In this document: piece after piece, positions 25,732 to 39,393 of the stretch | Numbering within the stretch: position 1 is the first letter of the stretch | Layout of the letters: each line of letters opens with the position of its first letter | DNA from: Strix aluco | Lineage: Eukaryota; Chordata; Aves; Strigiformes; Strigidae | DNA: 64,000 bases | Direction: 5' to 3' | Assembly: GCF_031877795.1 (NCBI RefSeq) | Contig: NC_133942.1 | Coordinates: 3,410,001 to 3,474,000, forward strand | Notes under the pieces: generated by a model | Seen by the model: only the letters and a program-made list of their open reading frames with translations | Told to the model about the DNA's origin: nothing | The model's database searches: none | Made by a program: the position numbers and the translations under genes

Positions 25732-28700
25732 GCTGTGTCCCCGAGCCCCGTGGGGCCACAAACATTCCTTGCTCATGAAGCATCTGAACACCTAGCAGTT
25801 GTCGCTTGCTGAGGACTCGCTGGTGATTCAGCCCTTGCCTCTTTCATCCGAAATGTTGTGATCCCGCTTCACACCACTGAACATCGAAACGATTCATCTG
25901 TGTCCCAGCTTCCTAAGTCCAATCAACTCAGTGGTCTCAGGCTAGTGTACAAGGGGATTTGAAGTGCGTTTGCATGATACAGATTGCCTTTGTCACTTTG
26001 CCTTCTTCATGGCGAGCATGGCCACCAGTCACAGTGAAATTGAGCTTTGAGGGACACCTCAAGTCAAGTGCTGTCAGTGCAGGCACTCCGGTTAACCCTG
26101 AGAGACATTTCCCCCCACGGGTCACGTAGACACACTGTGAGTAAGTTCAGGCAGCAGGGCAAGACGGCACAATCCCCTATGGCGGGAGAAGAGACTCATC
26201 TCACCAGGGGTGAGGCAAAGCTCAACTCAACGGCAAAGTCCATTGTGGGCTGGAAGGATGTCCCCTGCGGGCAGGACTGATGGCCGTGAGGACCTTGCTT
26301 ACGCTCATCAGGCTCTGCCACAGACTGGTGATGTGAGCAAAGCCGTGCCCACGTCCTTCCCTGAAGGAGACCCACACGCAAATTGACCTGTTCTGCTCAG
26401 GGAGTTCATCCCAGAGGCCAGAGGCCACCATGGCCTGCTTTTGAGGGGAGGCTCGGGGCACGGAGCCAGGAGCTCCTGGCCCTTTACCCTGGGTCAGGGA
26501 TGGGGTGGCCCATTCCATTCATTTCTGATTTCAAAGGGACATTGGATCAGTCTCCCAGAGCACTGGGAGTCATCGTGATGTGGAAGAGTCGGGAAAAACC
26601 CTCAGCTCCTGGCAAACATGAGTCACCCTGCTGTGGACTTCAGTGGACACGGTGGCCTGGTTCCCATGCGTGCCAGGGATACCAGAGCTCATAGCCCCAA
26701 AGTGCCGCCTTCCTCAAGGGTATTTCCACACATTTTAGCACCATTCCTGAATCAACTGGTGCTTCTCTGCAATCTCCTGCATTTTTTGTCTTCCGTGGCA
26801 TGGTGGCTTTTGGTGGCTGCTCAGGGGCTCGTGTGACGCAGTGTCCCCCAGAACAACAAAGGTTGCAATGGGCCTCTGGAGGTCTTCTGCTCCGATCCAC
26901 TGCTCTGTGCAGACCAAACTTCCCAGGTACCTCCGCAGGCTCTGGGCCTTGTCCTGTTGACTTCTGAACACTGCCACTGTCAGAGAGGTCCCTGTCTCTT
27001 GAGTAGCTCTTCCAGGGCTGCACCGTGAGCTCTGTCACTGCTTTTCCCAAAAAGACATTTCCCTTGTTGCAACTTGTGGTTGTTGCCCCTTGCCCTTTTG
27101 CAGTGCACCTCTCAGGAGAGTCTGGCTCCATCCTTTCTCTAACCTCCTGGAGCTGGTGGGAGACAGCAGTTCCATTCCCTCCTCCCCACTTTGCTCATCT
27201 CCGCCAGGTTCCACAAACCTTGTGCCCTCGGCCTCACCCCATACGTCCCTCGCTCCAGCCCTTGCGTCCCGCCTGCTCCTCTGCCAGTACCTCTCTCCAT
27301 GAGAGATCATCACCACCACCTCTCTTGCCCCTGGGGACACAAAATGGGGCACACCAATCCAGATGTGGCCTCTGCAGTGCCAAGGGAAGGGCAACCCTCC
27401 CTCCCCTCAGCTTTCGACCAACAGTTTGAGTTGGAAAAGACATTTTGAGATGACCCATGCCAACCATGGGTCCACCAAACAGGTCTGCTTTCACCTGAAC
27501 AGGGGCTTGAGGCCTGCTCCCCACCCTACCAGCCAGAGGCTCTCACAGCTGAGCCTCCCAGGCCCACAAGTGGGCCACCAGATGACACTGAGGGTGCCAG
27601 CACTGGTGAGCGGTGAGAATAAATGGGAGGTTTGGATGACTTGGAGGGAGACAGTAGACAGCTTATGTTGGTGGAATAGTTTTGTCTGGATCTTTTTGCT
27701 AGCTCTGGCAAGCATTGTGCAATGCCTGAGCATGGACCATAATACCACACAACCTGCAAAACTGATCATTTCCATCACTAGATGAAAATAGCTCTGATTC
27801 TCTTTCGGCTCTAGACGACGAGAGTGGCGCTGAGTATATGGTATGGAGGTGATACATGTGGCAGTGCCTGTCTGCATGCAGAGCAAGGGTGGGAGGTGGT
27901 TGCAGTGGTGGTGGTGAGCATGAGGAGCAGCTTGAGGAATGGTGTGTGCAGAGGACGTGAAGAAGGATTCCAGCCACTGTGTAATTTGGGTGTGCGGTGG
28001 GAGGAAGTCTATTCTTTGTGCAATGGTCCAAAGGCCTGTCTGTCTGGGCTGAAGTCACCCTGGAGACGCTGACCTACCCTCTCCAGGCTCCGGCATCGCA
28101 GAGACACCCTGAAGTTTACTGGAACTGCGTGTAACAATGCTCCTGGTAACTAAGAACTGAGACACCCTCATTGCTCTTGCAGCTTACGGCCCGTGGGCCA
28201 AGGCAAACACAAGGCGCCTCTCATAACTGGATTCTCTACCGAACGGGGACAAAGCTTCTCAAGTCTCTCACTCCAGGCTTGCTTCAAAGAAAAACAGCCA
28301 TGCTCTTTGCTGTGCTGACAGTCAAAAGCCATCCTGGGCAGTGGGGTTGTATGTGGGGTTTGTGTTAGCACACGAGTTACAGACTCCCACTCTGTCATCA
28401 GCAGTCCTACGAGTAGGTGGAGTGAAGAACGGGAGGATCATGATTGCGCATGTCAGTTCCCTATGGAAATGCCCACCCTAACCTCATCTGGCACTCACAC
28501 TGCCTACCTCCAGACATGAAAAGAGGTGCTTTTCTCCTTTCCTCTCCATACGCATCCCCTGGAATTTATTCCCACAGCACCATAGAAAAAGAGAGAAGTG
28601 CCATGACTGTTTTTCATACGATGTTTGTGAGCAAAAATTAAGAGGACCAAAATGCTCATTCAAACTATCTGTATTAAATACCTCAAGGAACAATGTGGCA

Positions 28701-29341
28701 ACTGGCCCCACAGGCCCATGATCAGCAGGTTACAGATTCATGCTCAACGACTCTGAGGCTTTTTGGTGCTCTGCTATCAGTTGAGGGAGCTCTATCCCCA
28801 ACTGGTGGTGAGCTCAGGACAGAAGTCAGTGCTCTTCCTTGCAGAGCAGAGGGTTAACTGAGGCAGGAGGAGAACAAACCACCACGGGTCTCCAGCTGTG
28901 TTGCACAGTCTTTAATGAGAAGGAAGAAACGCAGTGGCACAGAACAGAGACCAAGAAACACATCTGCAGGGTTCAGGGAGGCACAGAGAATGGCCCGTTT
29001 CCCAAGGACAAGCTCCACACAAAGCGCTTGCCTTTTCCCATTCTGCTCTACCTGCTGGCCATCCCAGACCACCAAGAGCAGTCCTTAACTCCGGCACCCT
29101 CCCCGCAGCAGCAGGAGGTTCAGCAAAGCAGAAGAAAATGAGCCCTTTCTCGCTGAGTTCAGAGTGAAGCAGAGTGACAGGAGACACGGTGAGGACTGTC
29201 ATGCAGTGAGGAGAAGTGAGCACAGGTCTCTTGGGCCAGGTGGAAGGAGAACACCCAGCCCGTCTGCAAGCAATGGCCACGCTCCCGCTGCTGAAAGTTC
29301 CTTGTCTTCCATCCTGCTCCAAAGGGGATGACCTGCCGCAT

Positions 29342-29659
29342 TCAGCAGTTCATACTGCAGAAGGGGGGAGGCAGACACAGCCCTGACCCTCCCAGGCCAA
29401 GGGAGCCCCCAGAAGAGATGGGAACCCCCCCGGAGCTGAGGGAGCTCCCAACAGCAGCCGACAGAGAGGATCCCACGGCTGTGCTCTGGGGGAAAGAGGT
29501 GAGGATGGGGCCCGGCAGGGTCACCACCACCGGGGAGGCCTGGATGGCCACCGTCGAGTCAGCGCAGCGGGCGACACAGGGCTCACTGCAGCTGCTTGCC
29601 AGTGGGGTTGGGCCAGAGGCACCGCAGGGGCGTGGGGGACAGGGTCTGCAGCAAGACAT
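29342..29659 (-). CDS. Feather-type beta-keratin, array copy 7
   Basis: Protein identical to copy 1. A private T at 29175 lies in the 3'UTR. Phase 1232 has C, as in unit 6, while the intron at phase 2656 has the G seen in units 1-3 and 8, so the linkage of variants differs from unit 6. Confidence 0.93.
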   Translation of the reverse strand: MSCCRPCPPRPCGASGPTPLASSCSEPCVARCADSTVAIQASPVVVTLPGPILTSFPQSTAVGSSLSAAVGSSLSSGGVPISSGGSLGLGGSGLCLPPPFCSMNC

Positions 29660-30279
29660 CTCTCGGTGAGGGAGGCAAACCTGAAACACAGAGCAGGCAG
29701 GAAGCACCAAATTCAGTATCAGCCTGTCTTTCTTTTCCTCAGCTCTCTCTGTGGACACTGTATGCTTTAAAAGCTCAGACTGTGCCTACATCTCCCACGA
29801 CCCTCATTGTGCCCTCCGAGTTGCACGGTACAGGAAGGCTGACCCACGTAGGGATAGGACCCACCACAGTGGGTTTGAAGCACCCGTGGAAACACTGATC
29901 ACAGCCCACCTCCAGAACGCGCAGTGCTGATCTTGAAGGCACTGGATGCACCTGGCCGTTTGGTTAGAGACCATCTGCTGCAGGTGCAAATTCTGGTGGG
30001 CAGGCCTCCCTGCAGCTGAGCCCCATTGATTCCCTTCTGCTTGGAAGAACCCCCTCCTCCCAGGCCTCCCCAGCCACCTCCGCCAAGAGGGAAAGAGGTG
30101 ACAGCCCTTCAACAGTTCTATTGCAGGCCCAGGCCGAGGCAGCCCAAGTGTCAACCTGAGCAGCCACCATGACAGCAGTTCAGCCCACAGAGAGAGAGAT
30201 GCAGCGGACTCAGGCTTACCTCGTTCCTCGAGGAAAGGGAGGCAAGAGAGGAGGATGCAGAGCCTGGAGCAGCGCAGGC

Positions 30280-30285
30280 TTTTAT
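30280..30285 (-). promoter_or_regulatory. TATA box of keratin copy 7
   Basis: ATAAAA, unchanged from copy 1. Confidence 0.78.
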
Positions 30286-33200
30286 GCTGTGTCCCCGAGC
30301 CCCGTGGGGCCACAAACATTCCTTGCTCATGAAGCATCTGAACACCTAGCAGTTGTCGCTTGCTGAGGACTCGCTGGTGATTCAGCCCTTGCCTCTTTCA
30401 TCCGAAATGTTGTGATCCCGCTTCACACCACTGAACATCGAAACGATTCATCTGTGTCCCAGCTTCCTAAGTCCAATCAACTCAGTGGTCTCAGGCTAGT
30501 GTACAAGGGGATTTGAAGTGCGTTTGCATGATACAGATTGCCTTTGTCACTTTGCCTTCTTCATGGCGAGCATGGCCACCAGTCACAGTGAAATTGAGCT
30601 TTGAGGGACACCTCAAGTCAAGTGCTGTCAGTGCAGGCACTCCGGTTAACCCTGAGAGACATTTCCCCCCACGGGTCACGTAGACACACTGTGAGTAAGT
30701 TCAGGCAGCAGGGCAAGACGGCACAATCCCCTATGGCGGGAGAAGAGACTCATCTCACCAGGGGTGAGGCAAAGCTCAACTCAACGGCAAAGTCCATTGT
30801 GGGCTGGAAGGATGTCCCCTGCGGGCAGGACTGATGGCCGTGAGGACCTTGCTTACGCTCATCAGGCTCTGCCACAGACTGGTGATGTGAGCAAAGCCGT
30901 GCCCACGTCCTTCCCTGAAGGAGACCCACACGCAAATTGACCTGTTCTGCTCAGGGAGTTCATCCCAGAGGCCAGAGGCCACCATGGCCTGCTTTTGAGG
31001 GGAGGCTCGGGGCACGGAGCCAGGAGCTCCTGGCCCTTTACCCTGGGTCAGGGATGGGGTGGCCCATTCCATTCATTTCTGATTTCAAAGGGACATTGGA
31101 TCAGTCTCCCAGAGCACTGGGAGTCATCGTGATGTGGAAGAGTCGGGAAAAACCCTCAGCTCCTGGCAAACATGAGTCACCCTGCTGTGGACTTCAGTGG
31201 ACACGGTGGCCTGGTTCCCATGCGTGCCAGGGATACCAGAGCTCATAGCCCCAAAGTGCCGCCTTCCTCAAGGGTATTTCCACACATTTTAGCACCATTC
31301 CTGAATCAACTGGTGCTTCTCTGCAATCTCCTGCATTTTTTGTCTTCCGTGGCATGGTGGCTTTTGGTGGCTGCTCAGGGGCTCGTGTGACGCAGTGTCC
31401 CCCAGAACAACAAAGGTTGCAATGGGCCTCTGGAGGTCTTCTGCTCCGATCCACTGCTCTGTGCAGACCAAACTTCCCAGGTACCTCCGCAGGCTCTGGG
31501 CCTTGTCCTGTTGACTTCTGAACACTGCCACTGTCAGAGAGGTCCCTGTCTCTTGAGTAGCTCTTCCAGGGCTGCACCGTGAGCTCTGTCACTGCTTTTC
31601 CCAAAAAGACATTTCCCTTGTTGCAACTTGTGGTTGTTGCCCCTTGCCCTTTTGCAGTGCACCTCTCAGGAGAGTCTGGCTCCATCCTTTCTCTAACCTC
31701 CTGGAGCTGGTGGGAGACAGCAGTTCCATTCCCTCCTCCCCACTTTGCTCATCTCCGCCAGGTTCCACAAACCTTGTGCCCTCGGCCTCACCCCATACGT
31801 CCCTCGCTCCAGCCCTTGCGTCCCGCCTGCTCCTCTGCCAGTACCTCTCTCCATGAGAGATCATCACCACCACCTCTCTTGCCCCTGGGGACACAAAATG
31901 GGGCACACCAATCCAGATGTGGCCTCTGCAGTGCCAAGGGAAGGGCAACCCTCCCTCCCCTCAGCTTTCGACCAACAGTTTGAGTTGGAAAAGACATTTT
32001 GAGATGACCCATGCCAACCATGGGTCCACCAAACAGGTCTGCTTTCACCTGAACAGGGGCTTGAGGCCTGCTCCCCACCCTACCAGCCAGAGGCTCTCAC
32101 AGCTGAGCCTCCCAGGCCCACAAGTGGGCCACCAGATGACACTGAGGGTGCCAGCACTGGTGAGCGGTGAGAATAAATGGGAGGTTTGGATGACTTGGAG
32201 GGAGACAGTAGACAGCTTATGTTGGTGGAATAGTTTTGTCTGGATCTTTTTGCTAGCTCTGGCAAGCATTGTGCAATGCCTGAGCATGGACCATAATACC
32301 ACACAACCTGCAAAACTGATCATTTCCATCACTAGATGAAAATAGCTCTGATTCTCTTTCGGCTCTAGACGACGAGAGTGGCGCTGAGTATATGGTATGG
32401 AGGTGATACATGTGGCAGTGCCTGTCTGCATGCAGAGCAAGGGTGGGAGGTGGTTGCAGTGGTGGTGGTGAGCATGAGGAGCAGCTTGAGGAATGGTGTG
32501 TGCAGAGGACGTGAAGAAGGATTCCAGCCACTGTGTAATTTGGGTGTGCGGTGGGAGGAAGTCTATTCTTTGTGCAATGGTCCAAAGGCCTGTCTGTCTG
32601 GGCTGAAGTCACCCTGGAGACGCTGACCTACCCTCTCCAGGCTCCGGCATCGCAGAGGCACCCTGAAGTTTACTGGAACTGCGTGTAACAATGCTCCTGG
32701 TAACTAAGAACTGAGACACCCTCATTGCTCTTGCAGCTTACGGCCCGTGGGCCAAGGCAAACACAAGGCGCCTCTCATAACTGGATTCTCTACCGAACGG
32801 GGACAAAGCTTCTCAAGTCTCTCACTCCAGGCTTGCTTCAAAGAAAAACAGCCATGCTCTTTGCTGTGCTGACAGTCAAAAGCCATCCTGAGCAGTGGGG
32901 TTGTATGTGGGGTTTGTGTTAGCACACGAGTTACAGACTCCCACTCTGTCATCAGCAGTCCTACGAGTAGGTGGAGTGAAGAACGGGAGGATCATGATTG
33001 CGCATGTCAGTTCCCTATGGAAATGCCCACCCTAACCTCATCTGGCACTCACACTGCCTACCTCCAGACATGAAAAGAGGTGCTTTTCTCCTTTCCTCTC
33101 CATACGCATGCCCTGGAATTTATTCCCACAGCACCATAGAAAAAGAGAGAAGTGCCATGACTGTTTTTCATACGATGTTTGTGAGCAAAAATTAAGAGGA

Positions 33201-33895
33201 CCAAAATGCTCATTCAAACTATCTGTATTAAATACCTCAAGGAACAATGTGGCAACTGGCCCCACAGGCCCATGATCAGCAGGTTACAGATTCATGCTCA
33301 ACGACTCTGAGGCTTTTTGGTGCTCTGCTATCAGTTGAGGGAGCTCTATCCCCAACTGGTGGTGAGCTCAGGACAGAAGTCAGTGCTCTTCCTTGCAGAG
33401 CAGAGGGTTAACTGAGGCAGGAGGAGAACAAACCACCACGGGTCTCCAGCTGTGTTGCACAGTCTTTAATGAGAAGGAAGAAACGCAGTGGCACAGAACA
33501 GAGACCAAGAAACACATCTGCAGGGTTCAGGGAGGCACAGAGAATGGCCCGTTTCCCAAGGACAAGCTCCACACAAAGCGCTTGCCTTTTCCCATTCTGC
33601 TCTACCTGCTGGCCATCCCAGACCACCAAGAGCAGTCCTTAACTCCGGCACCCTCCCCGCAGCAGCAGGAGGTTCAGCAAAGCAGAAGAAAATGAGCCCT
33701 TTCTCGCTGAGTTCAGAGTGAAGCAGAGCGACAGGAGACACGGTGAGGACTGTCATGCAGTGAGGAGAAGTGAGCACAGGTCTCTTGGGCCAGGTGGAAG
33801 GAGAACACCCAGCCCGTCTGCAAGCAATGGCCACGCTCCCGCTGCTGAAAGTTCCTTGTCTTCCATCCTGCTCCAAAGGGGATGACCTGCCGCAT

Positions 33896-34213
33896 TCAGC
33901 AGTTCATACTGCAGAAGGGGGGAGGCAGACACAGCCCTGACCCTCCCAGGCCAAGGGAGCCCCCAGAAGAGATGGGAACCCCCCCGGAGCTGAGGGAGCT
34001 CCCAACAGCAGCCGACAGAGAGGATCCCACGGCTGTGCTCTGGGGGAAAGAGGTGAGGATGGGGCCCGGCAGGGTCACCACCACCGGGGAGGCCTCGATG
34101 AACACCGTCGAGTCAGCGCAGCGGGCGACACAGGGCTCACTGCAGCTGCTTGCCAGTGGGGTTGGGCCAGAGGCACCGCAGGGGCGTGGGGGACAGGGTC
34201 TGCAGCAAGACAT
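33896..34213 (-). CDS. Feather-type beta-keratin, array copy 8 (A38F, Q40E variant)
   Basis: Same architecture and length as the other copies, but three base differences within seven bases (34096, 34101, 34102) change residues 38 and 40 from Ala/Gln to Phe/Glu at the start of the beta-core (VFIEAS instead of VAIQAS). The inverted gene at 46289 has the same change. The rest of the protein is identical. Bulky Phe and acidic Glu in the first strand of the core could alter filament packing, but no functional effect can be read from sequence. The flanking variants (T at phase 2406, G at phase 2656) are of array type. Confidence 0.93.
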   Translation of the reverse strand: MSCCRPCPPRPCGASGPTPLASSCSEPCVARCADSTVFIEASPVVVTLPGPILTSFPQSTAVGSSLSAAVGSSLSSGGVPISSGGSLGLGGSGLCLPPPFCSMNC

Positions 34214-34833
34214 CTCTCGGTGAGGGAGGCAAACCTGAAACACAGAGCAGGCAGGAAGCACCAAATTCAGTATCAGCCTGTCTTTCTTTTCCTCAGCTCT
34301 CTCTGTGGACACTGTATGCTTTAAAAGCTCAGACTGTGCCTACATCTCCCACGACCCTCATTGTGCCCTCCGAGTTGCACGGTACAGGAAGGCTGACCCA
34401 CGTAGGGATAGGACCCACCACAGTGGGTTTGAAGCACCCGTGGAAACACTGATCACAGCCCACCTCCAGAACGCGCAGTGCTGATCTTGAAGGCACTGGA
34501 TGCACCTGGCCGTTTGGTTAGAGACCATCTGCTGCAGGTGCAAATTCTGGTGGGCAGGCCTCCCTGCAGCTGAGCCCCATTGATTCCCTTCTGCTTGGAA
34601 GAACCCCCTCCTCCCAGGCCTCCCCAGCCACCTCCGCCAAGAGGGAAAGAGGTGACAGCCCTTCAACAGTTCTATTGCAGGCCCAGGCCGAGGCAGCCCA
34701 AGTGTCAACCTGAGCAGCCACCATGACAGCAGTTCAGCCCACAGAGAGAGAGATGCAGCGGACTCAGGCTTACCTCGTTCCTCGAGGAAAGGGAGGCAAG
34801 AGAGGAGGATGCAGAGCCTGGAGCAGCGCAGGC

Positions 34834-34839
34834 TTTTAT
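34834..34839 (-). promoter_or_regulatory. TATA box of keratin copy 8
   Basis: ATAAAA, unchanged from copy 1. Confidence 0.78.
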
Positions 34840-37800
34840 GCTGTGTCCCCGAGCCCCGTGGGGCCACAAACATTCCTTGCTCATGAAGCATCTGAACACC
34901 TAGCAGTTGTCGCTTGCTGAGGACTCGCTGGTGATTCAGCCCTTGCCTCTTTCATCCGAAATGTTGTGATCCCGCTTCACACCACTGAACATCGAAACGA
35001 TTCATCTGTGTCCCAGCTTCCTAAGTCCAATCAACTCAGTGGTCTCAGGCTAGTGTACAAGGGGATTTGAAGTGCGTTTGCATGATACAGATTGCCTTTG
35101 TCACTTTGCCTTCTTCATGGCGAGCATGGCCACCAGTCACAGTGAAATTGAGCTTTGAGGGACACCTCAAGTCAAGTGCTGTCAGTGCAGGCACTCCGGT
35201 TAACCCTGAGAGACATTTCCCCCCACGGGTCACGTAGACACACTGTGAGTAAGTTCAGGCAGCAGGGCAAGACGGCACAATCCCCTATGGCGGGAGAAGA
35301 GACTCATCTCACCAGGGGTGAGGCAAAGCTCAACTCAACGGCAAAGTCCATTGTGGGCTGGAAGGATGTCCCCTGCGGGCAGGACTGATGGCCGTGAGGA
35401 CCTTGCTTACGCTCATCAGGCTCTGCCACAGACTGGTGATGTGAGCAAAGCCGTGCCCACGTCCTTCCCTGAAGGAGACCCACACGCAAATTGACCTGTT
35501 CTGCTCAGGGAGTTCATCCCAGAGGCCAGAGGCCACCATGGCCTGCTTTTGAGGGGAGGCTCGGGGCACGGAGCCAGGAGCTCCTGGCCCTTTACCCTGG
35601 GTCAGGGATGGGGTGGCCCATTCCATTCATTTCTGATTTCAAAGGGACATTGGATCAGTCTCCCAGAGCACTGGGAGTCATCGTGATGTGGAAGAGTCGG
35701 GAAAAACCCTCAGCTCCTGGCAAACATGAGTCACCCTGCTGTGGACTTCAGTGGACACGGTGGCCTGGTTCCCATGCGTGCCAGGGATACCAGAGCTCAT
35801 AGCCCCAAAGTGCCGCCTTCCTCAAGGGTATTTCCACACATTTTAGCACCATTCCTGAATCAACTGGTGCTTCTCTGCAATCTCCTGCATTTTTTGTCTT
35901 CCGTGGCATGGTGGCTTTTGGTGGCTGCTCAGGGGCTCGTGTGACGCAGTGTCCCCCAGAACAACAAAGGTTGCAATGGGCCTCTGGAGGTCTTCTGCTC
36001 CGATCCACTGCTCTGTGCAGACCAAACTTCCCAGGTACCTCCGCAGGCTCTGGGCCTTGTCCTGTTGACTTCTGAACACTGCCACTGTCAGAGAGGTCCC
36101 TGTCTCTTGAGTAGCTCTTCCAGGGCTGCACCGTGAGCTCTGTCACTGCTTTTCCCAAAAAGACATTTCCCTTGTTGCAACTTGTGGTTGTTGCCCCTTG
36201 CCCTTTTGCAGTGCACCTCTCAGGAGAGTCTGGCTCCATCCTTTCTCTAACCTCCTGGAGCTGGTGGGAGACAGCAGTTCCATTCCCTCCTCCCCACTTT
36301 GCTCATCTCCGCCAGGTTCCACAAACCTTGTGCCCTCGGCCTCACCCCATACGTCCCTCGCTCCAGCCCTTGCGTCCCGCCTGCTCCTCTGCCAGTACCT
36401 CTCTCCATGAGAGATCATCACCACCACCTCTCTTGCCCCTGGGGACACAAAATGGGGCACACCAATCCAGATGTGGCCTCTGCAGTGCCAAGGGAAGGGC
36501 AACCCTCCCTCCCCTCAGCTTTCGACCAACAGTTTGAGTTGGAAAAGACATTTTGAGATGACCCATGCCAACCATGGGTCCACCAAACAGGTCTGCTTTC
36601 ACCTGAACAGGGGCTTGAGGCCTGCTCCCCACCCTACCAGCCAGAGGCTCTCACAGCTGAGCCTCCCAGGCCCACAAGTGGGCCACCAGATGACACTGAG
36701 GGTGCCAGCACTGGTGAGCGGTGAGAATAAATGGGAGGTTTGGATGACTTGGAGGGAGACAGTAGACAGCTTATGTTGGTGGAATAGTTTTGTCTGGATC
36801 TTTTTGCTAGCTCTGGCAAGCATTGTGCAATGCCTGAGCATGGACCATAATACCACACAACCTGCAAAACTGATCATTTCCATCACTAGATGAAAATAGC
36901 TCTGATTCTCTTTCGGCTCTAGACGACGAGAGTGGCGCTGAGTATATGGTATGGAGGTGATACATGTGGCAGTGCCTGTCTGCATGCAGAGCAAGGGTGG
37001 GAGGTGGTTGCAGTGGTGGTGGTGAGCATGAGGAGCAGCTTGAGGAATGGTGTGTGCAGAGGACGTGAAGAAGGATTCCAGCCACTGTGTAATTTGGGTG
37101 TGCGGTGGGAGGAAGTCTATTCTTTGTGCAATGGTCCAAAGGCCTGTCTGTCTGGGCTGAAGTCACCCTGGAGACGCTGACCTACCCTCTCCAGGCTCCG
37201 GCATCGCAGAGACACCCTGAAGTTTACTGGAACTGCGTGTAACAATGCTCCTGGTAACTAAGAACTGAGACACCCTCATTGCTCTTGCAGCTTACGGCCC
37301 GTGGGCCAAGGCAAACACAAGGCGCCTCTCATAACTGGATTCTCTACCGAACGGGGACAAAGCTTCTCAAGTCTCTCACTCCAGGCTTGCTTCAAAGAAA
37401 AACAGCCATGCTCTTTGCTGTGCTGACAGTCAAAAGCCATCCTGGGCAGTGGGGTTGTATGTGGGGTTTGTGTTAGCACACGAGTTACAGACTCCCACTC
37501 TGTCATCAGCAGTCCTACGAGTAGGTGGAGTGAAGAACGGGAGGATCATGATTGCGCATGTCAGTTCCCTATGGAAATGCCCACCCTAACCTCATCTGGC
37601 ACTCACACTGCCTACCTCCAGACATGAAAAGAGGTGCTTTTCTCCTTTCCTCTCCATACGCATGCCCTGGAATTTATTCCCACAGCACCATAGAAAAAGA
37701 GAGAAGTGCCATGACTGTTTTTCATACGATGTTTGTGAGCAAAAATTAAGAGGACCAAAATGCTCATTCAAACTATCTGTATTAAATACCTCAAGGAACA

Positions 37801-38449
37801 ATGTGGCAACTGGCCCCACAGGCCCATGATCAGCAGGTTACAGATTCATGCTCAACGACTCTGAGGCTTTTTGGTGCTCTGCTATCAGTTGAGGGAGCTC
37901 TATCCCCAACTGGTGGTGAGCTCAGGACAGAAGTCAGTGCTCTTCCTTGCAGAGCAGAGGGTTAACTGAGGCAGGAGGAGAACAAACCACCACGGGTCTC
38001 CAGCTGTGTTGCACAGTCTTTAATGAGAAGGAAGAAACGCAGTGGCACAGAACAGAGACCAAGAAACACATCTGCAGGGTTCAGGGAGGCACAGAGAATG
38101 GCCCGTTTCCCAAGGACAAGCTCCACACAAAGCGCTTGCCTTTTCCCATTCTGCTCTACCTGCTGGCCATCCCAGACCACCAAGAGCAGTCCTTAACTCC
38201 GGCACCCTCCCCGCAGCAGCAGGAGGTTCAGCAAAGCAGAAGAAAATGAGCCCTTTCTCGCTGAGTTCAGAGTGAAGCAGAGCGACAGGAGACACGGTGA
38301 GGACTGTCATGCAGTGAGGAGAAGTGAGCACAGGTCTCTTGGGCCAGGTGGAAGGAGAACACCCAGCCCGTCTGCAAGCAATGGCCACGCTCCCGCTGCT
38401 GAAAGTTCCTTGTCTTCCATCCTGCTCCAAAGGGGATGACCTGCCGCAT

Positions 38450-38767
38450 TCAGCAGTTCATACTGCAGAAGGGGGGAGGCAGACACAGCCCTGACCCTCC
38501 CAGGCCAAGGGAGCCCCCAGAAGAGATGGGAACCCCCCCGGAGCTGAGGGAGCTCCCAACAGCAGCCGACAGAGAGGATCCCACGGCTGTGCTCTGGGGG
38601 AAAGAGGTGAGGATGGGGCCCGGCAGGGTCACCACCACCGGGGAGGCCTGGATGGCCACCGTCGAGTCAGCGCAGCGGGCGACACAGGGCTCACTGCAGC
38701 TGCTTGCCAGTGGGGTTGGGCCAGAGGCACCGCAGGGGCGTGGGGGACAGGGTCTGCAGCAAGACAT
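38450..38767 (-). CDS. Feather-type beta-keratin, array copy 9 (last whole unit)
   Basis: Protein identical to copy 1. The intron combines C at phase 2406 with the phases 2656, 2733, 2804 and 2808 variants of unit 5; the last three are also in the inverted gene. It is transcribed away from the array edge, so its promoter faces back to back with that of the inverted gene about 6.3 kb to the right. Confidence 0.93.
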   Translation of the reverse strand: MSCCRPCPPRPCGASGPTPLASSCSEPCVARCADSTVAIQASPVVVTLPGPILTSFPQSTAVGSSLSAAVGSSLSSGGVPISSGGSLGLGGSGLCLPPPFCSMNC

Positions 38768-39387
38768 CTCTCGGTGAGGGAGGCAAACCTGAAACACAGA
38801 GCAGGCAGGAAGCACCAAATTCAGTATCAGCCTGTCTCTCTTTTCCTCAGCTCTCTCTGTGGACACTGTATGCTTTAAAAGCTCAGACTGTGCCTACATC
38901 TCCCACGACCCTCATTGTGCCCTCCGAGTTGCACGGTACAGGAAGGCTGACCCACGTAGGGATAGGACCCACCACAGTGGGTTTGAAGCACCCGTGGAAA
39001 CACTGATCACAGCCCACCTCCAGAACGCGCAGTGCTGATCTTGAAGGCACTGGATGCACCTGGCCGTTTGGTTAGAGACCATCTGCTACAGGTGCAAATT
39101 CTGGTGGGCAGGCCTCCCTGCAGCTGAGCCCCATTGATTCCCTTCTGCTTGGAAGAACCCCCTCTTCCCAGGCCTCCCCAGCCACCTCCGCCAAGAGGGA
39201 AAGAGGTGACAGCCCTTCAACAGTTCTATTGCAGGGCCAAGCCGAGGCAGCCCAAGTGTCAACCTGAGCAGCCACCATGACAGCAGTTCAGCCCACAGAG
39301 AGAGAGATGCAGCGGACTCAGGCTTACCTCGTTCCTCGAGGAAAGGGAGGCAAGAGAGGAGGATGCAGAGCCTGGAGCAGCGCAGGC

Positions 39388-39393
39388 TTTTAT
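39388..39393 (-). promoter_or_regulatory. TATA box of keratin copy 9
   Basis: ATAAAA, unchanged; the nearest divergent promoter is that of the inverted gene at 45663. Confidence 0.78.
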
